Shown one piece after another: positions 1 to 5,032 of a stretch of DNA of 13,910 nucleotides. The stretch is from JAZLIL01 sp045617405 (GTDB lineage: Bacteria > Bacillota > Clostridia > Lachnospirales > Lachnospiraceae): positions 1 through 13,910 of the forward strand of contig JAZLIL010000135.1 of the NCBI GenBank assembly GCA_045617405.1, in the 5' to 3' direction. The notes beneath the pieces are model-generated. The model searched no databases. It had not been told where the DNA came from and was given only the letters and a program-made list of their open reading frames with translations. Within the stretch, counting starts at the first letter, position 1. Each line of letters starts with the position of its first letter. The position numbers and the translations under genes were made by a program.

Positions 1-72
1 GCAGTCCGCTCGCCTAAAGCGAGCAGGTGTCGTAAGACACCTTTAGGAAGCACGCGACTTTAGTCGTGTGAG
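1..72 (+). other. Three packed hairpins upstream of cobU (structured leader or palindromic element)
   Basis: Three inverted repeats lie back to back. The first has arms 8-13 and 19-24 (6 bp, 5-nt loop). The second has arms 25-31 and 36-42 (7 bp, GUAA loop of the GNRA type). The third has arms 51-58 and 63-70 (8 bp with one G-U pair, UUUA loop). In addition, CCTAAAG at 13-19 is exactly complementary to CTTTAGG at 41-47, so the first loop could form a pseudoknot or an alternative stem enclosing hairpin 2. There is no U-tract, so this is not a standard terminator. The third hairpin overlaps the upstream GTG start candidate of cobU and ends 11 nt before the cobU ribosome binding site. Whether it acts as RNA or is a palindromic DNA repeat cannot be decided here; the left side is cut by the window edge. 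Confidence 0.6.
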
Positions 73-91
73 GCTTCACTGGAGAAAAAGT

Positions 92-652
92 ATGAGTAAA
101 ACCATTTTGATAACAGGTGGGGCAAGAAGCGGAAAGAGTTCTTTTGCCGAGAGTCTTATTAAGGAGAGAGGGGAGAACATTCTCTACGTCGCCACTGCAA
201 AGCCGATAGATGAAGAGATGAAGGACAGGATTAAGAAGCACCGCGAGCAGCGTCCCGACTACTGGGACACCCTTGAACAGTACTGCGGACTTGGTGAAGT
301 CCTGCCTGAAAAGTCAAAGCATTACGACGGGATTCTGCTTGATTGCGTAACGATTATGTCCACAAACATCCTCTTTGACCTGCCGTTTATGCAGGAGGAA
401 AAAATCCCTGTCGAGCGTTGTCATGAAGCGGAAGATTTTCTTATGAAGGAAATTGACGGAATTACGGATTCGTTCTCGAAGCTTGAGTGCGATCTCATTC
501 TCGTCACTAATGAAATCGGTTCGGGACTCGTTCCCGAGTATCCGCTCTCGCGCTTTTTCCGCGATGCGCTCGGACGCGCAAATCAAAAGCTCGGAAAAGC
601 CTGCGATGAGGTCTACCTTGTTGCGTGCGGAATCCCGATGAAGATGAAGTAA
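92..652 (+). CDS. cobU: Bifunctional adenosylcobinamide kinase / adenosylcobinamide-phosphate guanylyltransferase
   Basis: Cytosolic enzyme of the late cobalamin pathway. It phosphorylates adenosylcobinamide and then transfers GMP from GTP to give adenosyl-GDP-cobinamide, to which the lower ligand is later added. The 186-residue product has the normal family length. Visible motifs are the P-loop GGARSGKS (residues 9-16), the HREQRPDYW block with H50 at the position of the guanylylated histidine of the family, LLDCVT (D84), NEIGSG (140-145), and FRDALGRANQ (from 156). The ATG at 92 is chosen because GGAG at 81-84 lies 7 nt upstream; an in-frame GTG at 68 would add eight residues that precede the conserved N-terminal strand and falls inside a hairpin. 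No other cobalamin gene is in view downstream, and no promoter is visible in the 91 bp upstream, so it may be the last gene of an operon entering from the left. Confidence 0.93.
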   Translation: MSKTILITGGARSGKSSFAESLIKERGENILYVATAKPIDEEMKDRIKKHREQRPDYWDTLEQYCGLGEVLPEKSKHYDGILLDCVTIMSTNILFDLPFMQEEKIPVERCHEAEDFLMKEIDGITDSFSKLECDLILVTNEIGSGLVPEYPLSRFFRDALGRANQKLGKACDEVYLVACGIPMKMK

Positions 653-736
653 ACCGGGCAGACAGGCAGCGAGTGGGTAGCTGGCTGCAAATCGTTCACA
701 GGTGCAGTAAGAGAGGTGCATTGCTAAAAGTGCGGC

Positions 737-852
737 CGGCACTGCAGCTTTGCCTGTAAGAGTCTTGAATAACTTGGCCACCGCGTTCTCGTGACGGCAC
801 TGCAGCTTTGCCTGTAAGAGTCTTGAATAACTTGGCTACCGCATTCTTGTGA
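737..852. repeat. Two-copy 58-bp tandem repeat
   Basis: Unit 1 is 737-794 and unit 2 is 795-852. They differ at only three positions, all transitions (C/T near 779/837, G/A near 784/842, C/T near 790/848). Each unit starts CGGCACTGCAGC and ends TTCTYGTGA. The unit length is not a multiple of three and no gene crosses it. The end of unit 2 also forms the left arm of the following hairpin at 845-866, which suggests the duplicated segment was copied up to that stem. Confidence 0.9.
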
Positions 853-868
853 CTTTAGTCATGTGAGG
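845..868. repeat. Hairpin element, second copy of the cobU-upstream hairpin
   Basis: GACTTTAGTCATGTGAGG at 851-868 matches GACTTTAGTCGTGTGAGG at 56-73 in 17 of 18 positions and in the same orientation. Both copies fold with the same UUUA loop: the core GAC/GTC stem here extends through A-U and G-U pairs and one mismatch back to about 845. The two copies bracket cobU. The element could be a small dispersed palindromic repeat of this genome; two copies alone cannot prove that. Confidence 0.55.
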
Positions 869-888
869 GACACTATGGTCTGATTCTT

Positions 889-1440
889 TTAGTACAGCGT
901 CAGTGTGAAATAAACTACGGAATCCGTTCCGTAGTAGAATTCCATGCCTGTTCTGCGGGCAAGCTCCACGATTACAACTCCGTGGCTTTCAACAGAATTG
1001 ATCCGCTCTTCCGGGTGACGGCAGGGTGCATCGGGACATGAACAGCTGTCGCAGATTGAACAGCCCGTGGAGAGCACGAGAAAACCGTCCGTGTCCCCGT
1101 TTCTGTGCCCGGTGAGCTCTGAAAGCTTTGCTGTATATTCTCTTGTGAGCTTTTCGTGGGCACGTTTGGCTTCGAGGCAGGCATCCATGTCGGTGATGTC
1201 TGTTACCTGCGCTGCTGTTGAAAAGAGCATATAGTTCTTGTAGCTTCTGACGACCTCCATCAGGTCGTTAATTACGCCGATGTGGGGCGGGCAGGACCAG
1301 TTTTTGCCGTAGCGTGTACATTCCGTCTCGCAGATGCGGCGTACCCTGTCGGAAACCGGCACTTCGCGTGCTGTTCCCGTTGCGTATTCACATATCGGAT
1401 ATGAGAGGACCAGCTCCTCAAGCATTTTAGTCGTAATCAT
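889..1440 (-). CDS. DUF2284 family cysteine-rich, predicted metal-binding protein
   Basis: The 183-residue soluble product carries two cysteine groups characteristic of DUF2284 proteins: an N-terminal one with C37, C41 and C50 in the block YGKNWSCPPH, and a C-terminal one with C127, C130, C133, C135 and C140 in GCSICDSCSCPDAPCRHPE. The spacing suggests metal or iron-sulfur cluster binding, but no reaction is established for the family, so no function is assigned. The ATG at 1440 is preferred because GAGGG (1445-1449, complement) precedes it. The ORF also opens at an ATG at 1473, but that codon directly abuts the -10 box (1474-1479), so translation from it would need to be practically leaderless. 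The gene runs towards cobU and is divergent from the kinase. No signal peptide or membrane segment is seen. Confidence 0.85.
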   Translation of the reverse strand: MITTKMLEELVLSYPICEYATGTAREVPVSDRVRRICETECTRYGKNWSCPPHIGVINDLMEVVRSYKNYMLFSTAAQVTDITDMDACLEAKRAHEKLTREYTAKLSELTGHRNGDTDGFLVLSTGCSICDSCSCPDAPCRHPEERINSVESHGVVIVELARRTGMEFYYGTDSVVYFTLTLY

Positions 1441-1473
1441 TATTCCCTCACAAGCAGAGATTTCTACTGTCAT

Positions 1474-1501
1474 ATTATATCTTATTTTGCAGCTGTGTAA
1501 A
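1474..1501 (-). promoter_or_regulatory. Sigma-A-like promoter of the DUF2284 gene
   Basis: On the complementary strand, TTTACA (1496-1501) and TATAAT (1474-1479) are separated by 16 bp. The predicted transcript start falls within about 10 nt of the first ATG (1471-1473), which supports use of the internal ATG at 1440. The -35 box touches the edge of the repeat-bearing region. Confidence 0.75.
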
Positions 1502-1521
1502 GCGTCCCCCGCCTTTTAACC

Positions 1522-1656
1522 CGCTGTGCGTGAACCGGCACCCTTTCCCGCTCCGGCTTTTCGATTCGCTGTGCGTGAACCGGCACCCTTTCCTGCTCCG
1601 GCTTTTCAATCCGCTGTGCGTGAACCGGCACCCTTTCCCGCTCCTGCCTTTTCCCG
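1522..1656. repeat. Three-copy 45-bp minisatellite between divergent promoters
   Basis: Units start at 1522, 1567 and 1612 with the invariant block CGCTGTGCGTGAACCGGCAC followed by a CCCTTTCCNGCTCC-type tract. A partial unit end (GCCTTTTAACC) precedes unit 1, and unit 3 diverges at its right end. Each unit contains GTGC and GCAC arms that could pair around an 8-nt loop. Units are contiguous with no variable spacers. The array fills the space between the DUF2284 -35 box (1501) and the kinase -35 box (1669). Confidence 0.92.
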
Positions 1657-1668
1657 TAGAAAAAACTC

Positions 1669-1698
1669 TTTACATCATTTTTTGAAACGTGATATAAT
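1669..1698 (+). promoter_or_regulatory. Sigma-A-like promoter of the hybrid kinase
   Basis: TTTACA (1669-1674) and a perfect TATAAT (1693-1698) are 18 bp apart, preceded by an A-rich stretch (1660-1665). The predicted start near 1705 gives a leader of about 70 nt before the ATG at 1774. Confidence 0.8.
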
Positions 1699-1773
1699 CG
1701 TATCGAAATTTGGCACAAGTGATTGAACCATCAGCAATTCGAAAGATGCATGTTGCGGCAGAAAGGATAGGCA

Positions 1774-3723
1774 ATGGAATCCGTAGTTGACAGAAGTGTG
1801 CACCCTCTTTACGCAGTATCGGCGTTTGTCTGTGCCATCATCGTATCGCTTATCTACATCAGAACACGTATTAACAAGAAGAGGGAAAAGATTTCTTTTG
1901 GCGCAATCTTTGTCTGGGTCATCTTCTTCTGCATTCAGGACGGCGTCTGGGGACTTTTTGCAGCACACGTTATCAGGAACGACCTTCTGCTTTTCGTAAC
2001 CTCGACCGTTTTTCACTGTGCGTCGGTAATCTCAACTCTGTTTTGGGTTTCGTATTTCCTTTCTCTTGTTTCGCACATCAAGCACCCGGGATTCTTTAAG
2101 ATTGTAGCTGCCGTCCTTGCGGCTGTTCAGGCGGTAATGCTTGTTGTCAACATTTTTACGCGATTCATGTTTGACATTGATTCTGGCGGATTCTACGCCT
2201 CAACCGACAGCAGAAGAATCCTGTTCTACCTTCAGTTCGCCGTTTATATGATAATCGGCATTCTTGCGCTTGTCAGCATGCTCCGCGAACAGAACGAGCG
2301 CAAGAGCGGATTCAGCATTATCTTTTGCGTCAACATGTCGCAGATTCTCTTCGGCGTCTTCCAGATGCTCTATCCGGACGCCCCTGCGAACTCCATGGGT
2401 TTTGCCATCAGCTGCATCGTCATTTACACATTCATTGCCACGGAATATGAACGGCAGGTAGAGGAGCTCCTTGCCCGCGACGAGATGCAGCGCATCATCG
2501 AGAACCAGAACCAGGCGCTCATTGCGAAGGAGCAGTCCCTCGTTGCAACGCTTGAGCTTGCGGAGAAGGCTAACAGGTCGAAGAGCGCGTTCCTGTTCAA
2601 CATGTCCCACGACATCAGAACGCCCATGAACGCAATCATCGGCTACACCGAGATGGCGATCCGCCGCGCGTCCGAGGACAACCCTGTTCGGGATGCGCTT
2701 CTCAAGATCAGGGCTTCGAGCGGCTTTCTGCTTTCGATCATCAACGACGTACTTGATATGGCAAGGATTGAATCAGGCAAGATTAATCTTGACGAGAGGG
2801 TTGTCTGTGTGCGTGACATCAACGAAGCGCTCACGCAGATGATTCTAATAAACAGCGCTGAAAAGGACATCACCGTTCATTCGGAGACAAAGGACGTTAC
2901 CGACCAGTACATCTACGCGGATCAGCAGCGCGTCAATCAGGTCATGTCAAATCTCCTGTCGAATGCCATAAAGTACACGAATAACGGCGGCGAGATATGG
3001 CATACGGTTTCGGAGGTTCCGTGCGACCTCCCTGGATATGCAAAGTACAGGACTGTTGTCAGGGACAACGGCATCGGAATGAGTAAAGAATTCCTTACGA
3101 AGATTTTTGACGAATTTGAGCGCGAGGGCGACGAGAAGACCAACAAGGTGCAGGGTACCGGTCTTGGAATGTCGATTGTAAAGAGACTTGTTGATATGAT
3201 GGGCGGAACAATAGAGGTGGAATCCGAGAAGGGTTGCGGCACGACCGTCATCGTCACGTTTATTCATCGAATAGCGAGCCCCGAGGAAATTGAGGAGTAC
3301 ATCAGAAATACCGAAGCCGCTAAAGATGATGACTTTTGCAGCTTCGAGGGAAAGAAGGTTCTGCTCGTTGAGGACAATCAGATGAACCGTGAGATTGCGA
3401 TCGATATTCTGACGGACAACGGAATGATTGTCGACACGGCCGGGGACGGTGCTGAGGCTGTCGAGAAGATGAAAAATGCCGTTTGCGGGCAGTACGACCT
3501 GATTCTGATGGATGTTCAGATGCCGAATATGAACGGCTACGAAGCAACAAAGGCAATCAGGCGTCTGGAGAATCCCGCCATTGCGGACATTCCGATTATT
3601 GCCATGACAGCGAACGCTTTCGACGAGGATCGCGCCGAGGCCATTGCAGCAGGAATGAACGAGCACATTTCAAAGCCGATCAACATAAAGAAGATGAACG
3701 CTGTTCTCAGAGACTATCTGTGA
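1774..3723 (+). CDS. Hybrid sensor histidine kinase: 7TM sensor, HisKA, HATPase, receiver
   Basis: A 649-residue membrane-bound phosphorelay protein. Seven hydrophobic segments fill residues about 12-225 with short loops, so any ligand must be sensed in the membrane or in small loops. A coiled-coil-like linker (about 225-268) leads to the HisKA domain with the phospho-accepting H279 in MSHDIRTPMN. The ATPase domain has N397 (N box), D431 in DNGIGM, and GTGLGM from 461. The C-terminal receiver has E533/D534, phospho-acceptor D580 in MDVQMP, T612 and K634, all intact. There is no HPt domain, so phosphate from D580 would have to go to an HPt protein elsewhere, or the receiver could act on the kinase itself. 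No response regulator lies next to it, making it an orphan. The ATG is supported by AAGGA at 1763-1767, and the gene has its own promoter. Confidence 0.93.
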   Translation: MESVVDRSVHPLYAVSAFVCAIIVSLIYIRTRINKKREKISFGAIFVWVIFFCIQDGVWGLFAAHVIRNDLLLFVTSTVFHCASVISTLFWVSYFLSLVSHIKHPGFFKIVAAVLAAVQAVMLVVNIFTRFMFDIDSGGFYASTDSRRILFYLQFAVYMIIGILALVSMLREQNERKSGFSIIFCVNMSQILFGVFQMLYPDAPANSMGFAISCIVIYTFIATEYERQVEELLARDEMQRIIENQNQALIAKEQSLVATLELAEKANRSKSAFLFNMSHDIRTPMNAIIGYTEMAIRRASEDNPVRDALLKIRASSGFLLSIINDVLDMARIESGKINLDERVVCVRDINEALTQMILINSAEKDITVHSETKDVTDQYIYADQQRVNQVMSNLLSNAIKYTNNGGEIWHTVSEVPCDLPGYAKYRTVVRDNGIGMSKEFLTKIFDEFEREGDEKTNKVQGTGLGMSIVKRLVDMMGGTIEVESEKGCGTTVIVTFIHRIASPEEIEEYIRNTEAAKDDDFCSFEGKKVLLVEDNQMNREIAIDILTDNGMIVDTAGDGAEAVEKMKNAVCGQYDLILMDVQMPNMNGYEATKAIRRLENPAIADIPIIAMTANAFDEDRAEAIAAGMNEHISKPINIKKMNAVLRDYL

Positions 3724-3853
3724 GGTGTCGGTTATCTGCCCGACATGAAACCGTAACTGAATCGGTCCGGTATCCATGGGCGGTTATCTGCCCGACGTGA
3801 AATTGTGACTGAACCGATGCGGTGTCCACGTGTGGCAGCTGCATTATCATATC
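3724..3853. repeat. Degenerate two-copy 52-bp repeat in the kinase-TraX spacer
   Basis: Unit 1 is 3729-3780 and unit 2 is 3781-3832. Both open with CGGTTATCTGCCCGAC, and they match at 42 of 52 positions; eight of the ten differences are transitions. TGTCGG (3725-3730) and CCGACA (3739-3744) can pair around an 8-nt loop at the left edge. No terminator with a U-tract and no convincing promoter is seen, so the TraX gene may be read through from the kinase transcript. Unit 2 runs into the GTG that would be the longest TraX start. Confidence 0.8.
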
Positions 3854-4684
3854 ATGAAAAAATTAATTTCTCTTTCTGCTTTTGAACTTAAACTGATTGC
3901 TGTTATTTGCATGATTGGGGATCATTATGCCTGGCTGAACCTTCACGGTACCGAGCCCGCGGCAATGGTCCTTCATTTTTTCGGCCGCATTGCGGCACCG
4001 GTCATGTGCTTCTTTGTTGCCGAAGGTTTTCTTCACACGAGAAGTATAAAGAAATACCTTGCAAGAATGGCAGTCTTTTCCCTCATCTCTGCTCTTGCTT
4101 ATAATTTCTACAAGACCGGAAGCTTCTTTAAATACGCCGGAATGGGCATTATCTACACGCTTTTTCTCGGTCTTCTTGCGTGTACCGTACTCTACCGGAC
4201 AGAACTCATGCTTTCGACAAAGTATCTGGCTGCAGCCGCACTCATCATGCTTTCCTATTTTGGTGATTGGGGCATCACCGGAGCCCTGCTTGTCGTGCTG
4301 TTTGCGTCACGGAGAGAACACGCTTCGATTGACGCATTCCGGGGAGGGATTGCCTGCGTAGGAGAAAAACTGTCAGCCGATTTTGAAGCACCCCGGGGCA
4401 GGTCTGCTAGTGACAGGGAAACTCCGCCTTTTGCGAATTACGTATCCGGGAGGGAGCTCATCATCTATCTGCTTTTGTGCGCGTTCACCTTCATTATCGC
4501 ACTTTTCTCGCAGCTTCGGGTGGAGCCGAAGCTCTTCCCGGTTTCGTTCTACCAGCTCGGAATGCTTCTCTTCATTCCTCTCATTCGTCTCTACAACGGA
4601 AAACTCGGCGCACCTAAGTGGGCCAAGTGGCTTTTCTACGTTATCTATCCGCTGCAGTTTATTGTACTGAAATTATTGTCGTAA
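3854..4684 (+). CDS. TraX family integral membrane protein
   Basis: The 276-residue product has about eight membrane segments and matches the TraX family, named after the F-plasmid pilin N-acetylase but widespread on Firmicutes chromosomes, where its role is unknown. Recognisable family features are the N-terminal AFELKLIAVICMIGDH block, the FGRIAAPVMCFFVAEGF helix followed by T-R-S-I-K-K-Y, and the closing FYVIYPLQ helix. In that last motif many relatives, as I recall them, have histidine where this protein has Q268. A hydrophilic, charged stretch of about 48 residues (153-200) sits between helices 5 and 6 and makes the protein longer than usual. The ATG at 3854 is preferred because MKKLISLSAFEL begins the conserved region, although no good ribosome binding site is present; a GTG at 3830 is in frame but lies in the upstream repeat. 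Confidence 0.78.
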   Translation: MKKLISLSAFELKLIAVICMIGDHYAWLNLHGTEPAAMVLHFFGRIAAPVMCFFVAEGFLHTRSIKKYLARMAVFSLISALAYNFYKTGSFFKYAGMGIIYTLFLGLLACTVLYRTELMLSTKYLAAAALIMLSYFGDWGITGALLVVLFASRREHASIDAFRGGIACVGEKLSADFEAPRGRSASDRETPPFANYVSGRELIIYLLLCAFTFIIALFSQLRVEPKLFPVSFYQLGMLLFIPLIRLYNGKLGAPKWAKWLFYVIYPLQFIVLKLLS

Positions 4685-4867
4685 TTCTGCATCTGCCTCC
4701 GCCGCGGGGAGCATGACGAAAACCCCACGCAGAGACAGAATCATTGTAAGAGCTTAACGAGAAACGGACGCCGGCGAAGAGTCACTTTGATCTTCTTCAC
4801 AAAAGCGAGAGAAAAGCACGAAGGCAAAAAGAGAAAAAGTAACAAAATGTGTAATTTCGTTAGGTAC

Positions 4868-4896
4868 TTGCAAAAAGAAGAACGGCGTAGTATACT
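4868..4896 (+). promoter_or_regulatory. Sigma-A-like promoter of MCP1
   Basis: TTGCAA (4868-4873) and TATACT (4891-4896) are 17 bp apart, with A-rich DNA upstream. The predicted start near 4903 gives a leader of about 130 nt. A flagellar sigma-D type promoter (TAAA and CCGATAT) was looked for and not seen. Confidence 0.65.
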
Positions 4897-4949
4897 TTCC
4901 TTATATTTGGAGTCGGAAAAACAGTATTAGCAACGTACGGATAGGATTG

Positions 4950-5026
4950 CAGAACCTTGAAAACAAAGGTTTTGAATACAATACAGGCAGTGTCGTGATT
5001 GACACTACCCGGAAAAATCAGGAGGG
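4950..5026 (+). promoter_or_regulatory. MCP1 leader: two hairpins and strong ribosome binding site
   Basis: Hairpin A pairs 4950-4958 with 4966-4974 (9 bp including a G-U pair, 7-nt loop). Hairpin B pairs 4989-4994 with 5001-5006 (6 bp, 6-nt loop), extendable by a GG/CC pair across one mismatch. AGGAGGG (5020-5026) follows, 6 nt before the ATG. Neither hairpin has a U-tract. The conserved cores of the c-di-GMP riboswitch classes are not recognisable. The stems may only stabilise or insulate the messenger. Confidence 0.5.
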
Positions 5027-5032
5027 TATTAT

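Larger units (their letters stand above)
653..888. other. Spacer between convergent cobU and DUF2284 genes, filled with repeats
   Basis: The 236 bp between the two convergent stop codons contain no credible gene. The right two thirds are a 58-bp tandem duplication followed by a hairpin element that resembles the one in front of cobU. A loose inverted repeat (GCAGC near 667 with GCTG/CTGC near 679-685) follows the cobU stop but lacks a U-tract, so no clear terminator is seen for either gene. Confidence 0.6.
1441..1773. other. Divergent intergenic region DUF2284 / histidine kinase
   Basis: These 333 bp hold, from left to right, the short leader and promoter of the DUF2284 gene, a 45-bp minisatellite, the kinase promoter, and a kinase leader of about 70 nt with its ribosome binding site AAGGA at 1763-1767. 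Open frames of 66 and 78 codons cross the repeat on both strands, but only because 45 is a multiple of three; neither has a ribosome binding site or a recognisable product. Confidence 0.7.
4685..5032. other. Spacer between TraX gene and MCP1: promoter and structured leader only
   Basis: These 348 bp hold no supported gene. The first 135 bp (to about 4820) show no clear terminator; a short G/C inverted repeat near 4696-4713 lacks a U-tract. From about 4820 the sequence becomes A-rich, as in UP elements, in front of the MCP1 promoter at 4868-4896. About 130 nt of leader with two hairpins follow. Confidence 0.6.

Noticed and set aside
1..91. Cobalamin riboswitch ahead of cobU
   Set aside because: The recognisable B12-box sequence is not seen, and the hairpins are too short and simple for that class; the true upstream region is outside the window.
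68..91. GTG at 68 as the start of cobU
   Set aside because: It falls at the end of a hairpin, has no ribosome binding site, and adds residues absent from the family; the ATG at 92 has GGAG at good spacing.
1522..1656. CRISPR-like array
   Set aside because: The 45-bp units are contiguous with no unique spacers, and no cas gene is present.
1482..1726. Overlapping repetitive ORFs of 78 (minus) and 66 (plus) codons, coding 15-residue Pro/Ala- or Arg/Glu-rich repeats
   Set aside because: A 45-bp repeat keeps all frames periodic, so both strands stay open by chance. There is no ribosome binding site or family match, and the minus frame would cover both promoters.
2947..3666. 239-codon minus-strand ORF opposite the kinase catalytic region
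   Set aside because: It is a shadow of the HATPase and receiver coding sequence with no independent support.
4685..4730. G/C-rich inverted repeat as terminator of the TraX gene
   Set aside because: The stem is only about 4 bp once mismatches are counted, and no T-run follows.
4897..5032. c-di-GMP riboswitch in the MCP1 leader
   Set aside because: The conserved GGCAAA and GACGCAAAGC cores of the GEMM type are absent.
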